From NCBI GenBank assembly GCA_964527835.1, contig CAZGNV010000001.1:62001-126000 (forward strand): 64,000 nucleotides of DNA, in the 5' to 3' direction. Positions 1-8,375 of the stretch are shown one piece after another. Numbering within the stretch: the first letter of the stretch is position 1; each line of letters begins with the position of its first letter. The notes under the pieces are model-generated. The model had not been told where the DNA came from, searched no databases, and saw only the letters and a list, made by a program, of their open reading frames with translations. Both the position numbers and the translations under genes were made by a program. Origin of the DNA: JAFDCJ01 sp964527835 (GTDB lineage Bacteria > Desulfobacterota > Desulfobacteria > Desulfobacterales > JAFDCJ01).

Positions 1-1434
1 TACTTTATCAAACGCCTCAAGCAGAAATACCCGGACCTGACCGTTGTCATTGGCGGATCGACTTTTTCTGGTATGATCACGCAGTCTTTTTTTGACCACT
101 TTGCCGACATCGACGCGGTGATCAACGGCGAGGGAGAGCTGCCCTTGAGCCGGCTGGTCGACTGCCTGGCAAAAGCCCCCCGGCTATCCACCCTGCCCCC
201 CATCAAAGGGGTTGTGCTGGCGCAAGGCGCTGAAAGCAATCGGAGCACAGCGGAATTTCAACAGCTTCAATCGCTGAAAAACCTGCCCCCGCCGGACTAT
301 GACGATTATTTCGAGATGCTCAATTCATTCGGTGGCCGGGATGTGTTTTTCCCCACCCTGCCGGTTGAAATATCGCGCGGGTGCTGGTGGCAAAAATCGA
401 CTGAGAACAACGGCAGGACGGCCGGCTGTGCCTTCTGCAATCTCAATCTGCAGTGGACGGGATACCGTGCCAAGGATCCCCGCCAGGCGGCCGCTGAAAT
501 CGATCAGCTCACCGGCAGGCACCGCTGTCTGTCGGTGGCCCTGGTGGATAACGTTTTGCCCCTGAAGACCGCCCCGGCATTTTTTGAGAACCTGATCGAT
601 TTGAAAAAAGATCTGCACCTGTTTGCGGAAATCCGAGCCGCCACCCCCTTGGCGCAGCTCAGGCGCATGCGCCGCGCAGGCGTTCAGGAGCTGCAGATCG
701 GCATCGAAGCCCTGTCCACTTCCCTGTTAAATAAGCTGCACAAGGGCACCACGGCCATCGCCAACCTTGAAATCATGAAAAATTGCGAAGCCCTGGGGAT
801 TGTCAATCGTTCCAACCTGATCCTGAATTTTCCCGGCAGCGATGAAAACGATGTGCGGCAGACCCTTGAAAACCTGGAATTCGCCCTGCCCTTGCGACCG
901 CTGCGAACGGTGACCTTCTGGCTCGGTGCAGGAAGCCCGGTGTGGCAAAGTCCCGCAAGCTACGGCATCAGCGCGGTTTACAACCACCCGAACTGGAAAT
1001 GCCTGTTCGCCCGCTCACTGGTTCAATCGGTGCCCTTGATGATCCAGGCCTACCGGGGTGACCGGGGGCGGCAACAAAAAATCTGGCGACCCGTCAGGCA
1101 CAAGGTGCGCCAGTGGCGCAGATTTTATGAGCAGGCAGGTCGCAACGGCCGCCATCAGCCCCTGCTGAGTTTTCGCGACGGCCGCGATTTTCTCATTATC
1201 AGACAGCAGCGACCCGGCGCAGAACCCATGACCCACCGCCTGGTGGGAACCTCCCGGCAGATCTACCTGTTCTGCCAGCAGCAGCGTACCCTCAAGCGCA
1301 TCCGCCAACGATTTTCGATCTTTTCGGAGGACAAAATTGTTGCTTTTTTGAAAATGATGGTCGATAAGAAACTGATGTTTGCAGAAAACGGCCGCTTTCT
1401 GAGCCTGGCGGTGCCGGTCAGCTCACCCCTTTAG
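1..1434 (+). CDS. B12-binding radical SAM protein, RiPP C-methyltransferase type (5' end outside window)
   Basis: The frame is open from base 1, so the start lies upstream of the window; 477 codons are visible. The first part resembles the end of a cobalamin-binding domain (a VVIGG strand, then DAVINGEGE). The radical SAM core follows: SRGCWW near visible residue 126 and GCAFCNLN near 142, which gives the iron-sulfur cysteines as C-x14-C-x2-C, much wider than the C-x7-C-x2-C I know from RiPP maturation radical SAM methyltransferases. Downstream stretches (LQIGIEALS, LLNKLHKGT, a SPVWQSP-like segment, the basic C-terminal half) also fit that family, whose members use methylcobalamin and SAM to methylate carbon atoms of peptides. 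The substrate here is unknown and no precursor peptide gene is seen. A diverged copy of the last ~35 codons lies at 11634-11744. Confidence 0.75.
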   Translation, partial: YFIKRLKQKYPDLTVVIGGSTFSGMITQSFFDHFADIDAVINGEGELPLSRLVDCLAKAPRLSTLPPIKGVVLAQGAESNRSTAEFQQLQSLKNLPPPDYDDYFEMLNSFGGRDVFFPTLPVEISRGCWWQKSTENNGRTAGCAFCNLNLQWTGYRAKDPRQAAAEIDQLTGRHRCLSVALVDNVLPLKTAPAFFENLIDLKKDLHLFAEIRAATPLAQLRRMRRAGVQELQIGIEALSTSLLNKLHKGTTAIANLEIMKNCEALGIVNRSNLILNFPGSDENDVRQTLENLEFALPLRPLRTVTFWLGAGSPVWQSPASYGISAVYNHPNWKCLFARSLVQSVPLMIQAYRGDRGRQQKIWRPVRHKVRQWRRFYEQAGRNGRHQPLLSFRDGRDFLIIRQQRPGAEPMTHRLVGTSRQIYLFCQQQRTLKRIRQRFSIFSEDKIVAFLKMMVDKKLMFAENGRFLSLAVPVSSPL

Positions 1435-1560
1435 CAGGTGAAGAGCGTCCTTTAAAATCAGAGCACCACTGCGAAAGCCCTTGCGGGGCATGATGGCTTC
1501 TGCATGGATTATTTAGCGGCCTGGCGGGCGGGAAAATTCGATTTTTTAAAAGTTGACGGA
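1435..1560. other. Intergenic gap between convergent genes
   Basis: This gap separates the radical SAM gene and livF, which converge. It contains a stretch near 1530-1560 (GAAAATTCGATTTTTTAAAAGTT) that resembles a worn end of the dispersed intergenic repeat described elsewhere. No clear terminator or gene is visible. Confidence 0.3.
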
Positions 1561-2271
1561 TCAACCGCCTAAGTAGGCTTTTTTCACATCCTCGTTTTCA
1601 CGCAGCTCTTCAGCCGGACCTGATAAAACAATATTGCCGGTCTCGATAACGTAGGCATGCTGGGCCAATGCCAGGGCCAGCCGTGCATTTTGCTCCACCA
1701 GCACAACGGTCTTTCCTTCGGAGTGGATGCTTCTGATAATGGCGGCAATTTCCGCACACATAATGGGAGACAGACCCAGGGAGGGTTCATCCAGGAGAAG
1801 CAGTTTGGGCGCCGACATGAGTGCACGACCCATGGCCAGCATTTGCTGCTCTCCGCCGCTTAGGGTGCCGGCCATCTGTGAAATTCTTTCCTTGAGGCGC
1901 GGAAAATGCTTGAAAACGATGTTTTCCAGATCATTTTGAACGGCGTTTTTGTCCTTCCGCAGAAAAGCCCCCATCATAAGATTTTCCAGTACAGTCATCT
2001 GGGGGAAGACACGCCGCCCCTCTGGAACCATGGCGATCCCCAGAGCATTGATTCTGTGGGGCGGCAACGCGTCTATGCGCTCCCTATGAAAACGGATTTC
2101 CCCCTGGGAAGGGTGATTCAATCCGCTGATGGCGCGCAGGGTTGTCGTTTTACCGGCGCCGTTGGAACCGATGAGGGTGACGATTTCGCCATCTTCCACG
2201 TTTATGGAAATGTTTCTGATGGCGGCAACCTTGTAATAATGAACCGTAATATCTTTAACCTCAAGCAGCAA
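1561..2271 (-). CDS. livF: Branched-chain amino acid-type ABC transporter ATPase LivF
   Basis: This is a 236-residue cytoplasmic ABC ATPase that powers import through the LivH/LivM permeases. Walker A (GSNGAGKTT) is at residues 35-43, the ABC signature LSGGEQQ at 137-143 and Walker B (LLLLDEP) at 157-163. The H-loop region VLVEQNARLAL is typical of LivF rather than LivG, and the length is normal for the family. It is the last gene of a minus-strand operon in the order livK-livH-livM-livG-livF, 9 bp after livG. The real substrate cannot be read from the ATPase. The neighbouring dimethylglycine-dehydrogenase-like gene suggests a small methylated amine or amino acid, but that is inference. Confidence 0.93.
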   Translation of the reverse strand: MLLEVKDITVHYYKVAAIRNISINVEDGEIVTLIGSNGAGKTTTLRAISGLNHPSQGEIRFHRERIDALPPHRINALGIAMVPEGRRVFPQMTVLENLMMGAFLRKDKNAVQNDLENIVFKHFPRLKERISQMAGTLSGGEQQMLAMGRALMSAPKLLLLDEPSLGLSPIMCAEIAAIIRSIHSEGKTVVLVEQNARLALALAQHAYVIETGNIVLSGPAEELRENEDVKKAYLGG

Positions 2272-2280
2272 CTTTTCACC

Positions 2281-3060
2281 TCATCCAGATTTGCTTGCCA
2301 AAAGGATGTCCTCGGTCCCCAGGTAAGCATTGATGACGGCCTCGTTGTTCTGCACCTCAGAGGGCGTGCCTTCAACCAGTAGTGTCCCGAAATCAAGGAC
2401 ACTGATATAATCGCAAAGCTGCATGACAGATCGCATGTCATGTTCAACGATAAGAATGGTGATGCCCTGTCCGTGCACCTTGCGGATAAGATCGATCATA
2501 TGGTCTTTTTCAGTGGGGGTCATGCCAGTCAAGGGTTCATCCAACAGCAACACCTTGGGTTCACAAGCCAGGGCGATGGCGACTCCCAGGGCTCTCTGAA
2601 AACCATGCGGCAGATTGGACGCCAGTTCACCGGCCAAGTGCGCCAGTCCCATAAACTCGATAATTTCCAGGGCCTTGGCGGCATTTTCTCTTTCTCTTTT
2701 TTGGGCCCGTCCGGTAATCACCTGCAAGACATTTTCCCGGATATGAAGGTGGCGGGCAACAGCGACATTTTGCAGAACCGAAAAATCCAGGAAAAGGGCC
2801 ATGCGCTGAAACGTGCGTACCAACCCCATCGCAGCGATTTTGTTGGCGGCCAGACCGTCGATACGCTTGCCGGCATAATAGATTTCTCCCGCACTGGGCC
2901 GATACACGCCGCTGACAACGTTGAAAAGAGTCGTTTTGCCGGCACCATTGGGCCCGATGATGCCCCGGATCTCGCCATCCCCGATGGTAAGGTCTATATT
3001 CTTCAGGGCCGCCAGGCCGCCGAAGTATTTGCTTAATCCTTTTACTTCCAGTATCGCCAC
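2281..3060 (-). CDS. livG: Branched-chain amino acid-type ABC transporter ATPase LivG
   Basis: This is the second ATPase of the liv operon, 259 residues if it starts at the GTG at 3060. That start is preceded by AAGGAG and followed directly by the family's normal N-terminus (AILEVKGLSKYFGG). A longer reading from 3171 would overlap livM and adds residues unlike the family. Walker A is GPNGAGKTT and Walker B is LLLDEPLTGM. The region where LivG proteins normally carry LSYGQQR or LSGGQ reads LPHGFQR, an unusual ABC signature. The C-terminal half (VEHDMRSVMQLCDYISVLDFG) is typical of LivG. It should pair with LivF beneath the LivHM channel. Confidence 0.9.
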   Translation of the reverse strand: MAILEVKGLSKYFGGLAALKNIDLTIGDGEIRGIIGPNGAGKTTLFNVVSGVYRPSAGEIYYAGKRIDGLAANKIAAMGLVRTFQRMALFLDFSVLQNVAVARHLHIRENVLQVITGRAQKRERENAAKALEIIEFMGLAHLAGELASNLPHGFQRALGVAIALACEPKVLLLDEPLTGMTPTEKDHMIDLIRKVHGQGITILIVEHDMRSVMQLCDYISVLDFGTLLVEGTPSEVQNNEAVINAYLGTEDILLASKSG

Positions 3061-3131
3061 CGGTTGAATTTCTCCTTTGTTTGATGCGCTGATTGGCCCA
3101 TGAGCATGGTTTTCAAGCCAACCGGCTGCTG

Positions 3132-4118
3132 CTATGTTTCGGCCGCGGGCAGATTGTTGCGTTTTTGCCATCGCGCCACAGACTTGCGGATCAATCCTTC
3201 AATTCCACCCGGCATGAATATCAGTGCCAGGGTCATGGACAGGCCAAAAAACAAAGGCCTAATCTGCACCAAAGGCCGTGAAAATTCAAAAAGGGTATGC
3301 ATCACCGTAACGCCGATAAGAGGGCCCCAGAAAGTACTAGTGCCACCCACGACAACCCAGATCAACAAGTACAGCATGGTAACGATGTTGAACAATTTCG
3401 GATCGACGGCTCCCAGGCGATGGACCAGCACCCCCCCGGCAATACCCGCAAAAAAGCCGCCAATGGCACAGGCCATCAAGCGGTGGAGGGCAATATTGAT
3501 TCCGGTGGAGGCCGCCAAATCGGGATCCATAGAAATCGCCTTGAAAGAATCCCCTATGTGCGATTTTTCAATCCGATACAAGCAATACAATACCAGCAGC
3601 ATCACCCCCAGGCTGAAAAAGTAGTAGGGAATGCCTTCGCTGAAATCAATTCCGGCCACCACCGGGGGCCAAGGGATGTCAATGATTCCCGTGGACCCTC
3701 CAAAGGGATTGCGAAACTTGAGCCAGCTCAACCGGATCAGCTCTGCCAGGCCGTATGTGGCGATATAAAAGCCCCACCCCTTGGTCCTGAGCAATGGCGT
3801 GGTAATGGCCATTCCCACCAGGCTTGCGGCCACTCCTCCAAGAGGAATGGCCAGAAAGACGGGGATCCCGGCATTTTTGGCGAGCATGCCGCTGGCATAG
3901 GCACCGACACCGTACAGTACGACATGGTACAACTGCCAGTCGTGTACCGTAACGATCAACCGGTAGCTCTGGGCCAAGATGATGTAAATAAAGTACATCA
4001 TCACGACTTCGATCGTATATGCCCTGGCAAAAAATGGCAGCGCACACAGCCCGATGATCACCGCAATCAAGGGCGTCAATCTCCATGGATTCAAGCTTTT
4101 TTCATTATGCAATGACAC
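3132..4118 (-). CDS. livM: Branched-chain amino acid-type ABC transporter permease LivM
   Basis: This is a polytopic inner-membrane protein of 328 residues with about ten hydrophobic segments. It contains the conserved LivM stretch (YIILAQSYRL, TTPLLRTKGWGFYIATYGLAE), the cytoplasmic EAA-like loop around SFKAISMDPDLAASTGIN, and the GGTSTFWGPLIG segment near the C-terminus. With LivH it forms the translocation pore of a LivFGHMK importer. Its start overlaps the 3' end of livH by 14 bp, so the two are probably translationally coupled. Length and features are normal. Confidence 0.92.
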   Translation of the reverse strand: MSLHNEKSLNPWRLTPLIAVIIGLCALPFFARAYTIEVVMMYFIYIILAQSYRLIVTVHDWQLYHVVLYGVGAYASGMLAKNAGIPVFLAIPLGGVAASLVGMAITTPLLRTKGWGFYIATYGLAELIRLSWLKFRNPFGGSTGIIDIPWPPVVAGIDFSEGIPYYFFSLGVMLLVLYCLYRIEKSHIGDSFKAISMDPDLAASTGINIALHRLMACAIGGFFAGIAGGVLVHRLGAVDPKLFNIVTMLYLLIWVVVGGTSTFWGPLIGVTVMHTLFEFSRPLVQIRPLFFGLSMTLALIFMPGGIEGLIRKSVARWQKRNNLPAAET

Positions 4119-4974
4119 GTCCCATCAATCCCTGTGGTTTGATTGCTAATACCATTGCCATGACGGTAACGGAAACCATCACCGCAGTGACACCGTCGAC
4201 TAACGTGGTAACAAAGGTTATTACAAAGCCGAAAATAATGGCCGCTAGCGTCGCTCCACCGACGCTGCCCATCCCGCCTACCACCACCACAATAAGGGCC
4301 GGAAGGATGATATGCCCCCCCAGTGAAGGGGTTACGGCATAGATGGTGGACATCAAACCACCCGCCAGGCCGGCATAGCCTCCGGCGACGGCCAGGGCCA
4401 GCGCTGTCATTCTATTGATGTTAATCCCTTGCAAAGCAGCGGCCTCGGGGTCCTGGGCGACAGCCCGTAAGGCCCGCCCAAGTCTGAAGCGCCGCATAAA
4501 AAACATGAGCCCTCCAATGGAGATGAAGGCAAAAGGAATTACCAGCACCCGCTGAAAAGACACGGCCGCGCCCATAAACCTTATGGCACGCATGTAAGGA
4601 CTGGGAATGGGCCTTGACAGACCCCAGCCCCATATCTCGCCCACCAGCACCTCAAATACGAACATCAGCCCGGCGGTGGCGATAAATCCGGAAACAACGT
4701 CTCCCTGCAAAGGCCTGAAAACGCCCCGCTCAACAATGAGCCCCAGCACGGCACCCACCACCACCGCTGCCGCCACTGCCCACCAAAAAGGCCAGCCGGA
4801 TAAGGCATAGAGGGCATAGACGGTATAGGCGCCCACCATAAAAAAATGCCCATGGGCCAGATTGGCCATCTGCATGACTCCAAACGCCAGGGTTAACCCT
4901 ACGGCTATCAAAGCCAACATGCCGCTAGCCGCTACCGCATTGGCTATAGTTTGTATTAATAACTGGCTGGTCAT
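4105..4974 (-). CDS. livH: Branched-chain amino acid-type ABC transporter permease LivH
   Basis: This 289-residue integral membrane protein starts with a hydrophobic segment and carries the LivH hallmarks: LAFGVMQMANLAHGHFFMVGAY near the N-terminus, RALRAVAQDPEAAALQGIN as the coupling loop to the ATPases, and VVVGGMGSVGGA near the C-terminus. It partners with LivM, whose start lies inside its 3' end. It is separated from the upstream livK gene by 167 bp that contain a copy of the dispersed repeat, so part of the operon may be transcribed through that repeat. Confidence 0.93.
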   Translation of the reverse strand: MTSQLLIQTIANAVAASGMLALIAVGLTLAFGVMQMANLAHGHFFMVGAYTVYALYALSGWPFWWAVAAAVVVGAVLGLIVERGVFRPLQGDVVSGFIATAGLMFVFEVLVGEIWGWGLSRPIPSPYMRAIRFMGAAVSFQRVLVIPFAFISIGGLMFFMRRFRLGRALRAVAQDPEAAALQGININRMTALALAVAGGYAGLAGGLMSTIYAVTPSLGGHIILPALIVVVVGGMGSVGGATLAAIIFGFVITFVTTLVDGVTAVMVSVTVMAMVLAIKPQGLMGRVIA

Positions 4975-4990
4975 AGCCTACTCCAATATC

Positions 4991-5047
4991 TGATGAAGTC
5001 GTAAAAAGTCGAATTTTCTCGCTTAAGCAAGGCTTTTCGGGACCATC
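4991..5047. repeat. Dispersed intergenic repeat A, half copy
   Basis: This carries the end TGATGAAGTCGTAAAAAGTC and the internal arm ending near CTTTTCGGGACCATCA. It matches one arm of the full-length copies at 14327-14517 and 53021-53316. It lies between livK and livH inside the operon. Confidence 0.75.
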
Positions 5048-5141
5048 ATATCTGTTACTGTGCGAATTCGGGTTTGCGTTTCCAGGCGGTTATTCATCCA
5101 GGGGGGTGGAAGGCGAACACCCCACCCCCACCGGATTGTCG

Positions 5142-6554
5142 TTACTTGCGCTGGGTGTAATACTGCCCCCGATCTTTAACGGCTTTCATGACAATGGGCT
5201 TGATGGCCTTAAACCAGGGCTCGAAATTCAAGTGAGCGATGATGCGCTTGTCCTTGGCCTTGAGGTCGAACATGTTCATGGGAACCGGTTGTTCGATCAT
5301 GTTCTGAATGCCGAACATCTCCTTGCCGCTCATGTGGCCCGGGCCAAGGATGGTTGGAAAGGACGGCATTTTTCTCAAAGCGGCCAGAATGGCGTCATTG
5401 GAGGGCCACTTGCCCGGAGTTTCCTTTCCGGCGACCTGGGCGCCGATGCACCATGGAATAAGCCAGACCACATGATCCCAGTCGATGCCGGTCATGCGGC
5501 GGTGCACGTCTTCAGGAGCTCCCGGTCCGTAACGTTTGTTCCACAGTCGCGTAAAAGACGCCTGCCAGGAATACTCGCCCCACCAAGGATCGTCCATCAG
5601 GGGAAAGCTGTCGATGGCATGCCGGGCGGCGGGATACTCGGGAGGAATCTTCGTCAGGTTGGTTTCCCAATCAGCGTAGTTCTGAACAACGACACCTTTG
5701 TAACCCTGCAAGTAGAGCTGCTCCCACAACAGGGTCTGGTATTCGGGCCAGGCCTCACAAAGGCTGATGACATCAGGCTTGCTGGCCATCAAGGCGGTGG
5801 CGATGGGAGCAAAATCGGTCGTGTCCACGGAGAAAAACTTTTCGTAGACGATCTCGAATCCCATGGCGATGGCCGCACCGATCTCCCAGGCCCCCACCTG
5901 ACGCGACATGATGTCATCCTGGGTGGTCAACGCGTAGCGCAGGGGCCGGCCCAGTTCTTTTTCGCTGGGTAAAACCATTTTGGCGATCAGCGCGTTGAAC
6001 ATGTTACATTGGGGTGTGACATCTCCACCGGCAACCACGTAAGGTCTGTTGGGATTCATATCCGTAGGCACCAGGGAAGCATAGATCACTTTGTGCTTGG
6101 TCAGAAAAGGAGCCGTGGCATTGGCCGGATCTCCGCCGATGGCGTTGATGAATTTAACATCGTGTTCAAGCACCAGTTGCCGGGCCCCCTGGAGCGCTTT
6201 GGAGGCGTTGGCCTCATCGTCAAAGGTATACATCTTCAACGGGTACCTTTTCCCGCCCACGAGAAGTCCGCCACTTTTATTAACAGCGTCGATCCAAATT
6301 TGGTTTCCGGTAAGCCCCGGCAGCCCCCAGCCGGCATCAGGGCCTGACAAGGCGGCAAGGAAGCCCACGTTGATGGTTTCCCCCTTGGGATACTTCTTTC
6401 CGATCTGCTGGTCCGGCAGGTGGCTTAAAAGAATAAGCTCATCCTGGCTGAGGCCGGCAGACTGCTGTGCCAGAGCGGCTGGCGGTAAGGCCACGATCAA
6501 TCCAGCCACCACCAGGATTGCAACTACCATTTCTATTAATTTGTGTCTTTTCAT
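5142..6554 (-). CDS. livK: Periplasmic substrate-binding protein of the Liv-type ABC transporter
   Basis: This is a 470-residue solute-binding protein of the type I periplasmic-binding (Leu/Ile/Val-binding-like) family. The start is set at the ATG at 6554 because AGGAGG lies 6 nt upstream and a signal peptide follows (hydrophobic residues about 8-25, ending PPAALAQQ). The mature part opens with the family pattern VGFLAALSGPDAGWGLPG, then IWIDAVNKSGG and LKMYTFDDEANASKA, and later SKPDVISLCEAWPEY. It is longer than typical LivJ/LivK (about 340-370 mature residues), with a Trp-rich C-terminal region around WWGEYSW. This suggests a ligand other than leucine, but the ligand cannot be deduced. It is the first gene of the liv operon. 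Confidence 0.9.
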   Translation of the reverse strand: MKRHKLIEMVVAILVVAGLIVALPPAALAQQSAGLSQDELILLSHLPDQQIGKKYPKGETINVGFLAALSGPDAGWGLPGLTGNQIWIDAVNKSGGLLVGGKRYPLKMYTFDDEANASKALQGARQLVLEHDVKFINAIGGDPANATAPFLTKHKVIYASLVPTDMNPNRPYVVAGGDVTPQCNMFNALIAKMVLPSEKELGRPLRYALTTQDDIMSRQVGAWEIGAAIAMGFEIVYEKFFSVDTTDFAPIATALMASKPDVISLCEAWPEYQTLLWEQLYLQGYKGVVVQNYADWETNLTKIPPEYPAARHAIDSFPLMDDPWWGEYSWQASFTRLWNKRYGPGAPEDVHRRMTGIDWDHVVWLIPWCIGAQVAGKETPGKWPSNDAILAALRKMPSFPTILGPGHMSGKEMFGIQNMIEQPVPMNMFDLKAKDKRIIAHLNFEPWFKAIKPIVMKAVKDRGQYYTQRK

Positions 6555-7162
6555 CCATTCCCTCCTTTCTTTAATGAGATGTTGTTGGCGAGGTTGGTTC
6601 TGGCCTGCTTGCATACAATCGGGTGACAATGATTGTGTACCGGAAAAGTAAATGGCCAATAATGTTAATTAAAGGCTTCAAGGTTCCCACTTCAATATAA
6701 AAAAAGGTGAGATAGGCGGAAAAGTTTATAGTTGTGTATTATATTTCAAAATCTGTTGTCAAGTGTTTATTTCATATGCTAAAACAATCATATAGAAAAA
6801 GAAAAATCCAGCAATTAATAAAGGTTTGAAAATCCAGTAGCAGACAGTCCAACCCGAAATTATTATTATATTTAATTTTAACAATGGATTACATTGCATT
6901 TTACATATCATTGCAATGGTTCCTAATAGAATATTTTTGGTCATTAAATAAACACCATTTAATTTCGCACAAAAACATACATTCGGTATGAGCTTAGAAA
7001 TGTACGCTTTATTACAGCCAGCGGGCAATATAGACGCTCAAAGCAATCTTCCGGTTTGACCGTAACGCACTGCCGTGCTATCGAAACTTCATTATGCTCG
7101 ACAAAAGGAAAAGCCTCCTGGCGATTCCAAATTGTTAAATTTCACTAAAAATAGGAAGCAAT
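6555..7162. other. AT-rich divergent intergenic region between livK and the kinase gene
   Basis: This region of about 600 bp separates two divergently read genes and is clearly richer in A/T than its surroundings. On the minus strand a TTGACA (6763-6758) and a TATAAT (6744-6739) are present, but only 13 bp apart, so a promoter for livK there is doubtful. An 89-codon minus-strand frame at 6759-7028 is AT-driven and not supported. It is a plausible site for control by the nearby DeoR-type regulator. No operator could be defined. Confidence 0.35.
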
Positions 7163-8044
7163 ATGGACACAAGCGCCCTCGAAAAAGTTATCAAATTGGA
7201 TTTTTGGTCATCCTCCGTCGAACCGCAACCCCTTGGAGGTGGCATTACCAACACCAACTTTATCGTGGAAGATGAAGGCCAGCGCTTTGTTGTGCGGGTG
7301 GGAGAGGATATTCCCGTTCATGGAGTAATGCGGTTCAACGAGATTGCCGCCGCCCGTGCCGCTCATGCCGCCGGCATCTCCCCTGAAATCGTCTACAGCA
7401 CAGAGGGAATCTTTGTCATGCGCTTCATTGAGGGGCACACCCTAACGGAAGAGGAGGTGCGCCAGCCGCAAAACCTCGAGCGCATTATCGGCTTGATCCA
7501 GGTCTGCCATAATAAAATACCAACACATTTTCGCGGAGCCGCACTGGTCTTCTGGCCGTTTCATGTATGCCGCAACTATGTTCAAACGGCCCGGGAAGGC
7601 AACAGCCGGTTAACGGATCTGCTCCCGCGCCTATGGGACATGAACGCCGAGCTGGAAAAAACGGTTGGTGAAATCCGGCTGGTGTTCGGGCACAATGATC
7701 TCCTGGCAGCCAACTTCATAGATGATGGGCAGCGCCTGTGGCTTCTGGACTGGGATTACGCAGGTTACAATGCCGCGCTTTTCGATCTCGCCAATTTGGC
7801 GTCCAACAACGGGTTATCTCGACAACAGGAAAACTGGGTCCTGGAGCAATACTACCGGCAAACAGTAACGGACCAGCTACGGCGCCGCTTCGCTGCCATG
7901 AAGTGTGTCTCATTGCTGCGTGAAGCTCTATGGAGTATTGTTTCTGAAATTTACTCTACTCTTGATTTCGACTACGTTGAATACACCTCTAAAAACCTTG
8001 CCCGTCTTGATTCTGCTTACGAAGCTTTCCGGCAGCTGGACTGA
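7163..8044 (+). CDS. Choline/ethanolamine-kinase-like phosphotransferase
   Basis: This 293-residue cytoplasmic protein has the fold signature of choline kinase and aminoglycoside phosphotransferases. A nucleotide-binding N-terminal lobe (GGGITNTNFIVEDEGQRFVVRVG, residues about 26-48) is followed by the catalytic loop FGHNDLLAANFI (Brenner motif, HNDxxxxN) and the metal-binding LLDWDYAGYN. It would transfer phosphate from ATP to a hydroxyl group of a small amine or alcohol. The start ATG at 7163 has AGGAAG just upstream. It lies between a Liv-type importer and a dimethylglycine-dehydrogenase-like gene, so the substrate may be choline, a methylated aminoalcohol or a related compound. That is inference from context. 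Confidence 0.8.
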   Translation: MDTSALEKVIKLDFWSSSVEPQPLGGGITNTNFIVEDEGQRFVVRVGEDIPVHGVMRFNEIAAARAAHAAGISPEIVYSTEGIFVMRFIEGHTLTEEEVRQPQNLERIIGLIQVCHNKIPTHFRGAALVFWPFHVCRNYVQTAREGNSRLTDLLPRLWDMNAELEKTVGEIRLVFGHNDLLAANFIDDGQRLWLLDWDYAGYNAALFDLANLASNNGLSRQQENWVLEQYYRQTVTDQLRRRFAAMKCVSLLREALWSIVSEIYSTLDFDYVEYTSKNLARLDSAYEAFRQLD

Positions 8045-8375
8045 TACATGGCATAGGCGACGAGCGCCAACGATCACCTGCCATGGGCGCTTGTTATGGT
8101 GTCGGAAGCAATGTTCGTTTTTGATTAAATATGAACCCTATTCAGGCGCCAACGGTCATGAAAGATTCTGGAGTCCTTTTTCCAAATAAAGATAAATAAA
8201 TCTATATCATATTGATTTAACAAGAATATATTCTCTTCCTGCCATACGCCTAATGCAAACAGAGCGCCTACATCAATTGTTTGTTTTTAAGATGAAAATT
8301 TTCACTTGACATCATAAACAAACATGCCCTATAGAAACCTCATCAATTTTTTCCACTGGAGAGAAAAATACAATT
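8045..8375 (+). other. Intergenic region with a promoter
   Basis: This is about 330 bp of AT-rich DNA without a convincing coding frame. It contains the sigma70-like promoter listed at 8306-8335 that should drive the regulator gene. Nothing else was recognised. Confidence 0.4.
8306..8335 (+). promoter_or_regulatory. Predicted sigma70 promoter of the DeoR-type regulator gene
   Basis: The -35 box TTGACA (8306-8311) and the -10 box TATAGA (8330-8335) are separated by 18 bp. They lie about 40 bp upstream of the regulator start codon. The match to consensus is good (6/6 and 5/6). Function is inferred. Confidence 0.6.

Noticed and set aside
6739..6763. A sigma70 promoter for livK from TTGACA and TATAAT on the minus strand
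   Set aside because: The two boxes are only 13 bp apart, too short for a normal promoter.
6759..7028. An 89-codon minus-strand frame in the AT-rich gap upstream of livK
   Set aside because: Its composition follows the AT-rich DNA, it has no clear ribosome-binding site and no recognisable domain; hydrophobic residues are explained by T-rich codons.
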